This document shows, piece after piece, positions 6,821-13,146 of a DNA stretch of 13,146 nt. Both the position numbers and the translations under genes were made by a program. Within the stretch, counting starts at the first letter, position 1. The number at the start of each line of letters is the position of its first letter. Origin of the DNA: Betaproteobacteria bacterium (lineage in GTDB: Bacteria; Pseudomonadota; Gammaproteobacteria; Burkholderiales; SG8-41); NCBI GenBank assembly GCA_016177355.1, contig JACOVL010000133.1:1-13146 (forward strand), in the 5' to 3' direction. Under the pieces are notes generated by a model. That model was not told the origin of the DNA. It searched no databases and was given only the letters and a program-made list of their open reading frames with translations.

Positions 6821-7525
6821 TCAGCAGCGCACCTGCTGCTTGCAGAACTGCTGCAGGTCAATGACGGCGGTGCGGCCCGCCACCTGCCGGCGCGTCCGGG
6901 TCTCGCCGTAGTCGATGGCGAGCTTGAACTCGTATTTGGCGAAGAAGGCGTTGAACATCTCGCCGCCCAGCGTGCCCGTCGCGTGCAGGCCGTCGGTCCT
7001 GGTGTCGTATTCGAGCAGAATGGCCGACAGCGGCTGCGGCGCCGGGCCGCCCAGCACTTTTCCGCCCGCGGCCGGGTCGTACTCGCTGTGCTCGGAACAG
7101 CAATGGATGGTGTTGGGCCGCATCACGGCGGAGGCGGTCGATTTTTCGCGATAGGCTATGAAGCTGATCTGCGGCGTGGGGTAGCTCATGCGGTGCGTGC
7201 AGATCGCCGAATAGCCGACGATCGCGTTCCTGGGGCCGACCCCGCCCGTCCACTGGTAGTCGGAGCCGTCCTCGGTCCTGAGCCTCACGGCGCGCGTGGC
7301 CGGCCTGCCGAGATTCAACAGGAAGCAGGGCGTGCTCTCGAACGGATAATGGAAGATGTAGTTGCGCCCGGCGACCAGGCTCGCGGCCTTGAGCGGCTGC
7401 CCGCGCCCGTCGGTGAGCTGCACGCGGGAATAGCGGCGCGGGCTCAGTTCCCGGGCGGCGAGCGTCTCGTGCGCGCCGAACGCGCAGGCGGCGGCGCACC
7501 ACTGCATGAAATGACGTCGCTGCAT
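6821..7525 (-). CDS. Tat-exported Rieske [2Fe-2S] protein
   Basis: This 234-residue protein begins MQRRHFMQW, a twin-arginine (Tat) motif. A short hydrophobic stretch ends near LAARE, so it is probably exported folded to the periplasm or anchored. Rieske cluster ligands are visible as C109-T-H111 and C143-S-E-H146, the latter within HCCSEHSEYDP. The two extra cysteines that form the disulfide in cytochrome bc1 Rieske proteins are replaced (S114, E145), although an extra C142 lies beside C143. The spacing between the two ligand boxes is long. The electron-transfer partner is unknown, and no cytochrome b or c1 gene is nearby. It lies 50 bases downstream of tesA on the same strand and may share its transcript. 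It converges on selD with a 28-base gap. Confidence 0.85.
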   Translation of the reverse strand: MQRRHFMQWCAAACAFGAHETLAARELSPRRYSRVQLTDGRGQPLKAASLVAGRNYIFHYPFESTPCFLLNLGRPATRAVRLRTEDGSDYQWTGGVGPRNAIVGYSAICTHRMSYPTPQISFIAYREKSTASAVMRPNTIHCCSEHSEYDPAAGGKVLGGPAPQPLSAILLEYDTRTDGLHATGTLGGEMFNAFFAKYEFKLAIDYGETRTRRQVAGRTAVIDLQQFCKQQVRC

Positions 7526-7575
7526 CGCGGCTATTGTCGAAACAATGCCCGGTGGGTGTCAACCCGCATCACTCA

Positions 7576-8211
7576 TCACCTCTTCAAGAGCGGCCGCAGG
7601 CCCTTCCACACCGTGTCGAGCATCAGGGGCTGGGCCGCGGCGGTGGGGTGGATGCCGTCGGCCTGGAAGTATTCCCGCTGCTCGCCGAACCCTTCGAGCA
7701 GAAACGGCACCCACCGCAGCTTGCGGTTGCGCGCCACCTCGCCGAATACACGCTGGAACTTATCCGCGTACGGCGTGCCGTAGTTGGGCGGCAGGCGCAT
7801 GCCGACGAGCAGGACGCGCGCCCCGGCGCGGCGGCAGGCGTCCGCCATCGCCTCCAGGTTGGCCCGCATCGCGTCTAGGTCCGCGCCGCGCAGCCCGTCG
7901 TTGGCGCCGAGCGCGAGCACGACGACGGCCGGGCGGTGCGTCCCGAGCGCGGACTCGATGCGGTTCGCGCCGCCGAGCGTGGTCTCGCCGCTGATGCTCG
8001 CGTTCGCTATCTTATAATTGAATTTCTCAGATTGCAGGCGCCGGGCGAGCAGGCTCGCCCATCCCTGTTCGCGCGGCAAGCCGTAGCCCGAGGACAAGCT
8101 GTCGCCGTAGACCAGTATGGTGGCGGCGGAAGCGGCGCCGGCCGGCAGCGCCAGCGTGAAGACAACCCAGAGACGCAGGATGGCATTGAACGCGGAAACA
8201 GAACAGATCAT
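7576..8211 (-). CDS. tesA: SGNH-family esterase/thioesterase I/lysophospholipase TesA
   Basis: The 211-residue precursor is close to E. coli TesA (208). Residues 1-29 form a Sec signal peptide with a hydrophobic core (LWVVFTLALPAGAASA), giving a periplasmic enzyme. SGNH blocks are GDSLSSGYG with nucleophile S38, NASISGETT, LGANDGLRG, and DGIHP with D185 and H188. The enzyme cleaves acyl thioesters, esters and lysophospholipids. I chose the ATG at 8209-8211 because it gives a complete signal peptide and the family length; a much longer upstream frame is spurious. This start lies 31 bases inside the divergent ybbA gene. The tesA/ybbA/ybbP neighbourhood matches that of E. coli. Confidence 0.93.
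   Translation of the reverse strand: MICSVSAFNAILRLWVVFTLALPAGAASAATILVYGDSLSSGYGLPREQGWASLLARRLQSEKFNYKIANASISGETTLGGANRIESALGTHRPAVVVLALGANDGLRGADLDAMRANLEAMADACRRAGARVLLVGMRLPPNYGTPYADKFQRVFGEVARNRKLRWVPFLLEGFGEQREYFQADGIHPTAAAQPLMLDTVWKGLRPLLKR
8013..8018 (+). promoter_or_regulatory. Possible -10 box for ybbA inside tesA
   Basis: A perfect TATAAT occurs on the plus strand inside tesA, about 160 bases upstream of the ybbA start. Because the tesA and ybbA starts overlap, each promoter must lie in the other's coding region, which makes this box worth noting. The expected -35 position has no good match (GCTGAT at a 17-base spacing), so the call is weak. Confidence 0.2.
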
Positions 8212-8875
8212 CAGGGTCTCGGGACTCGGCAAGCAGGTTATCACCGGCGACGCCGGATTGACCATACTGAGCGGGGTGAGTTTCGACGTGCGCGCCGGCG
8301 AGGCGGTGGCGATCGTCGGCGTGTCGGGCTCGGGCAAGTCCACGCTGCTCGGGCTGCTGGCGGGCCTCGATACGCCGAGCGCCGGCTCGGTGCGGATCGA
8401 CGGGCACGATCTCTACGCGCTCGACGAGGACGGGCGCGCCGCGCTGCGCGGCCGGATGGCGGGCTTCGTGTTCCAGTCGTTCCAGCTCCTGCCGGCGATG
8501 ACGGCGCTGGAGAACGTGACGCTGCCGCTGGAGCTCGCCGGGGCCGGCAACGCGGACGCGGCGGCGCAGGCGATGCTCGCGCGGGTGGGGCTGGCCGGGC
8601 GCATCCATCATTACCCGAAGCAGCTCTCCGGCGGCGAGCAGCAGCGCGTGGCGATCGCGCGCGCGTTCGTGACCCGCCCCAGGCTGCTGTTCGCCGACGA
8701 GCCCACCGGTAATCTCGACGCCGCGACCGGCGAGCAGGTGATTTCGCTCCTTTTCGAGTTGAACCGCGAGCACGGGGCCACGCTGGTGCTGGTGACGCAC
8801 GACGAGGCGCTCACGCGCCGCTGCGACCGCGTGCTGCGTCTCGCCGCGGGCCGGCTGCAAACCGACGACATCTAA
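8180..8875 (+). CDS. ybbA: ABC transporter ATPase, YbbA/LolD type
   Basis: The 231-residue ATP-binding subunit is close to E. coli YbbA (about 228). Motifs in order are Walker A GVSGSGKST (K53), Q-loop FVFQSFQLLPAMTALENV, signature LSGGEQQR (149-156), Walker B LLFADEPTGNLD (D173, E174) and H-loop VTHD. This is the MacB/LolD/FtsE-like group, whose partners are FtsX-fold permeases. The partner here is the following gene. The start at ATG 8180 follows GACGCAGG and gives the family N-terminus; an upstream ATG at 8117 only adds residues antisense to tesA. YbbA/YbbP function is not settled, with export or detoxification at the cell envelope suggested for relatives. Confidence 0.94.
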   Translation: MALNAETEQIIRVSGLGKQVITGDAGLTILSGVSFDVRAGEAVAIVGVSGSGKSTLLGLLAGLDTPSAGSVRIDGHDLYALDEDGRAALRGRMAGFVFQSFQLLPAMTALENVTLPLELAGAGNADAAAQAMLARVGLAGRIHHYPKQLSGGEQQRVAIARAFVTRPRLLFADEPTGNLDAATGEQVISLLFELNREHGATLVLVTHDEALTRRCDRVLRLAAGRLQTDDI

Positions 8876-8968
8876 CCGCCGATAAACGCCGGCAAGAAAC
8901 AGCACGAACTTCCAAGTTATTCTTTTTGTGTCTTTAATCTGCGTCTATCGGCGTTCATCGGCGGTTTC
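8874..8968 (+). repeat. Intercistronic repeat element with 18-bp inverted arms
   Basis: The gap between ybbA and ybbP is filled by one structured element. The left arm AACCGCCGATAAACGCCG (8874-8891) pairs with the right arm CGGCGTTCATCGGCGGTT (8949-8966) with a single mismatch. The right side is also a degenerate 10-bp tandem: CTGCGTCTAT, CGGCGTTCAT, CGGCGGTTTC (8939-8968). The centre is AT-rich and holds AACTTCCAAGTT (8907-8918) followed by ATTCTTTTTG. The left arm begins within the ybbA TAA stop codon and the right side runs to the ybbP ATG, so ybbP lacks an ordinary Shine-Dalgarno sequence. The look is that of a dispersed intergenic repeat; dispersal cannot be shown from one window. Confidence 0.7.
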
Positions 8969-11485
8969 ATGGCTGTGACTATTATGAATTTTGCGCGCGA
9001 AATTCGTCTGGCGCTCAAGCTGCTCGTGCGCGATTACCGCGCCGGCGAGCTGACGCTGATCGCGGCCGCCATCGTGATCGCGGTCGCCGCCGTCACTACG
9101 GTCGGCTTTTTCACCGACCGCGTGCAGCAGGCGCTCAACCAGGAGGCGAACCGGCTGCTCGGCGCCGACCTGGTGATCGGCGATACCCGCCCGCTCGCCC
9201 CGGAACTGAAGGGCGAGGCGCAGCGGCGCGGGCTGTCGGCGACCGAGGTCACGCGCTTTCCCAGCATGGTGGTGCATGGCGAGAGCAACCTGCTGTCCGA
9301 CGTCGAGGTGGTGGCGCCGGGGTTCCCGCTGCGCGGCGAGCTGCGCATTGCCGAGCGCCTGTTCGGGCCCGATCGCCGCGCCGATGCCGTCCCCGAGCCG
9401 GGGACGGTGTGGGTGGACGAGAGGCTGTACACGGGACTCGAGCTCGGCCACGGTGGCCGCGTAGGGGTGGGCAACGGCGTATTCCGGGTCGCCGCCATAT
9501 TGACCCACGAACCGGGCGTCGCGGTCGGGTTTCTCAGCGGGGCGCCGCGCCTGATGTTGAACGCCGCCGATCTCGACGCAACCGGCCTGGTGCAGCCGGG
9601 AAGCCGCGTGCGTTACCGATTGCAGCTCGCGGGCGGCGCGGAAGCCGTGGACGCGTACCGCGCATGGGCGGAGCTGCGGCTCAACCCCGGCCAGCGCATC
9701 GAGGGCATACGGGACGCGCGCCCCGAGATCCGCTCGGCGCTCGAGCGCGCCGAGCGGTTCGTGAACCTGGCCGCGCTCACCAGCGTGCTGATGGCCGCGG
9801 TCGCCATCGCGCTCGCTGCCCGGCGCTACTTGCAGCGCCATCTGGACGGCTGCGCGATGATGCGCTGCCTGGGGGCGAGCCAGGCGCTGATCGCACGGCT
9901 GCATCTCGCGCATTTCGCGATGCTCGGCCTCATTGCCGCCGGCCTCGGCATGCTGGCAGGCGCGGCGGCGCAGACGGTACTGGCGGCATGGCTCGGGCAG
10001 GTGGTGGTGGCGGTGACGCTACCGCCGCCGGGCGCGGCCCCGGCGCTGCGCGGAGTGGCGGTGGGGCTGCTGCTGTTGCTCGGCTTCGCGCTGCCGCCGC
10101 TCTTGAGCCTCGCCCGGGTGCCGACGCTGCGGGTACTGCGGCGCGAGATGGGCATCCCCGGGGCCGGAGGCATGCTGGGCTATGCGCTGGGCGCGGCGGT
10201 CATCGGCGCGATGATACTTTGGGGCGCCCGGGAGATCAGCCTGGGCCTGACGGTCCTCGGCTGGTTTGCCGCCGCCGTCGCCGGCGCCTGCGCTCTGGCG
10301 TGGGCCGTGCTGCGCGGGCTGGCGGCGTTGCGGTCGCGGGGCGTCTCGTGGCGCTTCGGCGTGGCGAGCCTGCGGCGCAGGCAGCTCGGCACCATCCTGC
10401 AGGTGGCCGCGCTCGGGCTGGGCATCATGGCGCTGCTCACGCTCACCGTGATCCGCACCGGCGTGCTGCGTGCCTGGCAGGAAAGCCTGCCGCCGGGCGC
10501 GCCCAACCGCTTCATCATCAACATCCAGCCCGGCCAGGTCGAGCCGGTCAAGCATTTCTTCGTGGCGAACGGGATGGTTGCCCCCGAGCTTCATCCCATG
10601 GTCCGCGGGCGCCTGGTGAGGATCGGCGAGCGCGGGGTAGTCGCCGACGATTACCCCGACGAACGCGCGAAGCGGCTCATTGCCCGCGAGTTCAACCTGT
10701 CGTGGGCGGCGCGCCTGAAAGCGGACAACCGCGTCGTCGCGGGGCAATGGTGGGGCGATACGGTTTCCCGCCGCGATCAGTTCTCGGTGGAGCGGGGCCT
10801 GGCGGACACCCTCGGCATCCGCGTGGGCGACGCGCTCACGTTCGATGTGGCCGGCGCCGCGCTGGCCGCGACCGTGACCAGCCTGCGCGGCGTGGACTGG
10901 GACAGCTTCAATGTGAACTTCTTCGTGGTGGCGCCGCCGGGCCTGCTCGAGGCTTATCCCGCGACCTACGTGACGAGCTTTCACCTGCCGCGGGGACAGG
11001 TCGCCTTCCTCAACGCGCTCGTGAGAGATTTCCGCAACATCGTGCTGATCGACGTGGCGCAGATGCTCGCGCAGGTGCAGCGGATGCTGGAGCAGGCCGC
11101 GCGCGCGGTGCAGTTCGTGTTCCTGTTCACTCTCCTCGCGGGGCTCGTCGTGCTCTACGCCGCGATCGCCAGCACCCAGGACGAGCGGCTCTACCAGGCG
11201 ACCATCATGCGCACCCTGGGGGCGAGCCGGGCCCAGATCAACCGCGCGCACCTCGCGGAATTCGCCGCGATCGGCGCCATGGCCGGGTTCGTGGCGGCGG
11301 CCGGGGCGACGGGCCTGGGCTGGTTTCTGTCCAGCCGTTTCCTTCACCTCGACTACGCGCCGGACCCGGCGGTGTGGCTGATCGGCATCGCCGGCGGCGC
11401 GCTGGGGATCGCCGCCGCCGGCTATCTCGGCACGCGCCGGGTGCTCACGACGCCGCCGCTCGGCGTGCTGCGCCGGATCGGGTGA
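8969..11485 (+). CDS. ybbP: ABC transporter permease, YbbP family (FtsX fold)
   Basis: The 838-residue inner-membrane protein is similar in size to E. coli YbbP (about 804). A first membrane helix (about 28-48) is followed by a large extracytoplasmic domain. A central group of helices starts near 265 (LAALTSVLMAAVAIALAARR), with further helices to about 490. A second soluble domain follows, and the C-terminal FtsX domain starts near 716 (FVFLFTLLAGLVVLYAAIAS) and includes IMRTLGASRAQI. The duplicated FtsX layout with about ten helices is typical. The matching MRCLGASQALI near the central helices is the first copy of the same coupling motif. It pairs with YbbA. The start at 8969 abuts the repeat element; ATG 8984 is an alternative. 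Neither has a clear ribosome site. Confidence 0.92.
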   Translation: MAVTIMNFAREIRLALKLLVRDYRAGELTLIAAAIVIAVAAVTTVGFFTDRVQQALNQEANRLLGADLVIGDTRPLAPELKGEAQRRGLSATEVTRFPSMVVHGESNLLSDVEVVAPGFPLRGELRIAERLFGPDRRADAVPEPGTVWVDERLYTGLELGHGGRVGVGNGVFRVAAILTHEPGVAVGFLSGAPRLMLNAADLDATGLVQPGSRVRYRLQLAGGAEAVDAYRAWAELRLNPGQRIEGIRDARPEIRSALERAERFVNLAALTSVLMAAVAIALAARRYLQRHLDGCAMMRCLGASQALIARLHLAHFAMLGLIAAGLGMLAGAAAQTVLAAWLGQVVVAVTLPPPGAAPALRGVAVGLLLLLGFALPPLLSLARVPTLRVLRREMGIPGAGGMLGYALGAAVIGAMILWGAREISLGLTVLGWFAAAVAGACALAWAVLRGLAALRSRGVSWRFGVASLRRRQLGTILQVAALGLGIMALLTLTVIRTGVLRAWQESLPPGAPNRFIINIQPGQVEPVKHFFVANGMVAPELHPMVRGRLVRIGERGVVADDYPDERAKRLIAREFNLSWAARLKADNRVVAGQWWGDTVSRRDQFSVERGLADTLGIRVGDALTFDVAGAALAATVTSLRGVDWDSFNVNFFVVAPPGLLEAYPATYVTSFHLPRGQVAFLNALVRDFRNIVLIDVAQMLAQVQRMLEQAARAVQFVFLFTLLAGLVVLYAAIASTQDERLYQATIMRTLGASRAQINRAHLAEFAAIGAMAGFVAAAGATGLGWFLSSRFLHLDYAPDPAVWLIGIAGGALGIAAAGYLGTRRVLTTPPLGVLRRIG

Positions 11486-11499
11486 GCGGCTCTCGCGGC

Positions 11500-11508
11500 T
11501 GATATAAT
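11500..11508 (+). promoter_or_regulatory. Extended -10 promoter for rmuC
   Basis: TGATATAAT is a perfect extended -10 box (TGn followed by TATAAT at 11503-11508) in the 32-base gap between ybbP and rmuC. The -35 position has no good match, as is usual for extended -10 promoters. The expected transcription start near 11515 would leave only a few bases before the ATG at 11518, predicting a leaderless or nearly leaderless mRNA. Confidence 0.6.
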
Positions 11509-11517
11509 TCGCAGGCG

Positions 11518-12657
11518 ATGCCCGAGATCCTGTTCGCAAGTCTGGCGCTCGCCGTCCTCGCCGTTCTGGTCGTGCTGTTCGTGAGGCTGGCGGCACAGGT
11601 GACCGCGCTGCGGGCGTCGCAGGAGACGCTCGCCCGGGGTCTCGAGGAGAAGCACCGGGCGATGCTGACCGATCTCCACGGTGGACTCACGCAGCAGGGC
11701 GACCGGCTCGGCGGCCATCTCGTCGAGTTGAGGGAAGCGCTGGCCGCGAAGCTCGACCAGCGGCTCGATCAGATCGCCGGCAAGGTGAACGAGCGGCTCG
11801 ACGAGGGCTTCAAGAAGACCAACGAGACCTTCGTCAACGTGATGCAGCGGCTCGCCACCATCGACGAGGCGCAGAAGAAGATCGAGACCCTCACCGGCAG
11901 CGTGGTGAGCTTGCAGGAGCTGCTGGGCAACAAGCAGTCCCGCGGCGCTTTCGGCGAGGTGCAGCTCGAAGCGCTGGTGCGAAACGTGCTGCCGCCGGCG
12001 GCGTTCGAGATGCAGTACACGCTGTCGAACGGCGCCCGGGTGGACTGCGTGCTGAAGCTGCCCGACCCGACCGGCCTGGTCTGCGTGGATTCCAAGTTCC
12101 CGCTCGAGAATTACCACCGGATGCTCGCCCCCGGGGTGAACGACGTGGACCGCGCGGCCGCGCAGCGCCAGTTTCGCGCCGACGTGAGGAAACACGTGGA
12201 CGACATCGCGAGGAAATACATCCTGCCGAACGAGACTTCGGACGGCGCGGTGATGTTCGTGCCGGCGGAGGCGGTGTTCGCGGAGATCCACGCCTACCAT
12301 TCCGAGGTGGTGGATCACGCCAACTCGCGGCGCGTGTGGATCGTGTCGCCGACAACGCTGATGGCGGTGCTCAACACCGCGCGCGCGGTGCTGAAGGACG
12401 TCGAGACGCGCAAGCAGATCCACGTCATCAAGGAGGCGCTGGCGCGCCTGGCGGTGGAGTTCGGGCGCTTCGACGAGCGGTTGAAGGAGCTTGCCCGCCA
12501 CATCCGGCAGGCGAACGAGGACGTGGAGAGGATCCAGGTCACGGGCGGCAAGATCGCGCAGCAGTTCCAGCGCATCGAATCCGCCGAAATCGAGCCGCCG
12601 GAGACGGCGCAGTTGAGGGTGGTCGAGCTGCGTGAAGACAACAAGGGGAAAAAGTGA
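11518..12657 (+). CDS. rmuC: DNA recombination protein RmuC
   Basis: The 379-residue protein has one N-terminal membrane helix (about 4-25), a long charged coiled coil (about 27-135) and the RmuC domain. RmuC limits recombination between inverted repeats in E. coli and is predicted to have a PD-(D/E)xK nuclease fold. Visible candidates are GARVDCVLKLP with D176 and VCVDSKFP with D191 and K193. Other family blocks are RGAFGEVQLEALV and VSPTTLMAVLNTAR (from 276). The start at 11518 is supported by the membrane helix beginning at once and by the extended -10 box upstream. The stop codon TGA (12655-12657) is directly followed by the mtfA ATG. Confidence 0.95.
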   Translation: MPEILFASLALAVLAVLVVLFVRLAAQVTALRASQETLARGLEEKHRAMLTDLHGGLTQQGDRLGGHLVELREALAAKLDQRLDQIAGKVNERLDEGFKKTNETFVNVMQRLATIDEAQKKIETLTGSVVSLQELLGNKQSRGAFGEVQLEALVRNVLPPAAFEMQYTLSNGARVDCVLKLPDPTGLVCVDSKFPLENYHRMLAPGVNDVDRAAAQRQFRADVRKHVDDIARKYILPNETSDGAVMFVPAEAVFAEIHAYHSEVVDHANSRRVWIVSPTTLMAVLNTARAVLKDVETRKQIHVIKEALARLAVEFGRFDERLKELARHIRQANEDVERIQVTGGKIAQQFQRIESAEIEPPETAQLRVVELREDNKGKK

Positions 12658-13146
12658 ATGCGGTGGCTCAGGAACTGGCGCCGCGCAAGGATCCTCAAGA
12701 GGTCCGCTGTCGATGAGGCGTTGTGGCAGGCGGTGGCCGGCCGCCATCCTTTCGTGCGCGCGCTGTCCGGGGAGGACCGTAACCGGCTGCGCGACTGGGC
12801 GATCCTGTTCCTGCATGAGAAATCCATCACGGGCGCGGGCGGGCTCGCGGTGCGTGACGAAATGCGTATCAGCATCGCCGCCCAGGCCTGTATGCTGATC
12901 TTGAACCTCGACCTCGACTATTACCGCGGCTGGGCCGAGGTGATCGTGTACCCGGGCGAGTTCGTCGCGGAGTACGATTTCATGGACAAGGACGGTGTCG
13001 TGCACCATGTCGAGGAGCCGATCACGGGCGAATCGTGGCTCGAAGGGCCGGTGATCCTGTCGTGGGAGGACGCCGGCAGCGGCGGGGACGGCAGCGGCTA
13101 CAACGTCGTGATCCACGAGTTCGCGCACAAGCTCGACATGCTGAAC
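12658..13146 (+). CDS. mtfA: Zinc-dependent peptidase MtfA, N-terminal part (partial)
   Basis: The frame is open for 163 codons to the window end, so this gene is truncated only by the window. It reads MRWLRNWRR, then FLHEKSITGAGGL, ISIAAQACMLILNLDLDYY, VIVYPGEFV, GESWLEGPVILSWEDA, and the zinc-binding HEFAHKLDMLN with H153, E154 and H157. E. coli MtfA (Mlc titration factor A, about 265 residues) is a cytoplasmic metallopeptidase that binds the regulator Mlc; whether this organism has Mlc is unknown. AAGGGG (12643-12648) gives a good ribosome site, and the start directly follows the rmuC stop codon, so the two are probably cotranscribed. Confidence 0.95.
   Translation, partial: MRWLRNWRRARILKRSAVDEALWQAVAGRHPFVRALSGEDRNRLRDWAILFLHEKSITGAGGLAVRDEMRISIAAQACMLILNLDLDYYRGWAEVIVYPGEFVAEYDFMDKDGVVHHVEEPITGESWLEGPVILSWEDAGSGGDGSGYNVVIHEFAHKLDMLN

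Noticed and set aside
7533..7546. Small inverted repeat ATTGT/ACAAT upstream of the Rieske gene as an operator
   Set aside because: Only a 5-bp stem with a 4-base loop; too short to support a regulator site or structured leader without conservation data.
8117..8179. N-terminal extension of ybbA from ATG 8117
   Set aside because: The extra residues are antisense to the tesA signal peptide and not like the ABC ATPase family; the ATG at 8180 gives the normal length.
10019..11596. Long minus-strand frame (525 codons) opposite ybbP
   Set aside because: Low-complexity Arg/Ala/Pro-rich product antisense to a clear membrane permease; no motif or start signal.
11422..13128. Long minus-strand frame (568 codons) opposite rmuC and mtfA
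   Set aside because: Antisense to two recognised genes, with no family resemblance; frame openness is explained by GC bias.

Overview
The window is about 13 kb of dense, GC-rich chromosome, most likely from a betaproteobacterium. The basis is gene content and protein style: an L9-DnaB junction, a betaproteobacterial-style ArnD-like protein, the tesA/ybbA/ybbP cluster, RmuC and MtfA. I see no tRNA, rRNA, CRISPR array, insertion sequence or prophage gene. Nearly all of the sequence is coding, and most gaps are under 100 bases.

Layout. Positions 1-78 hold the end of rplI (ribosomal protein L9), followed by a strong intrinsic terminator and then dnaB (250-1647, +). Between dnaB and the convergent PIN-PhoH gene (1749-3170, -) lie two inverted copies of a 44-bp palindromic REP-like repeat that abut both stop codons. 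The minus strand then carries, in transcription order, mnmH/selU (5685 to 4594), an ArnD-like deacetylase homologue (4597 to 3722), bcp (3625 to 3167) and phoH (3170 to 1749). Two of these junctions are 4-base ATGA stop/start overlaps.

Divergent from mnmH is selD (5734-6792, +). SelD is itself a selenoprotein: its catalytic residue is encoded by an in-frame TGA (5794-5796), followed by a plausible bacterial SECIS hairpin. SelD makes selenophosphate, which MnmH uses for tRNA 2-selenouridine and which also feeds Sec-tRNA synthesis. The window therefore holds a compact selenium module, and the recoded codon implies selA, selB and selC elsewhere in the genome.

Next come a Tat-exported Rieske protein (7525 to 6821, -) and tesA (8211 to 7576, -). 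tesA overlaps head-to-head with ybbA (8180-8875, +), and ybbA is followed by ybbP (8969-11485, +). Divergent tesA and ybbA-ybbP is the same arrangement as in E. coli. The whole ybbA-ybbP gap is a second, unrelated repeat-type element with 18-bp inverted arms. Last are rmuC (11518-12657), preceded by a perfect extended -10 box only 9 bases upstream of its ATG, and the first 163 codons of mtfA, which runs off the window.

The most unusual item is the ArnD-like protein translationally coupled to mnmH. Its fold-defining motifs are intact, but four of the five residues expected to form the metal/catalytic site are replaced (Asp to Glu, Asp to Cys, His to Arg, His to Arg). It looks like a pseudoenzyme or a protein with a changed function.
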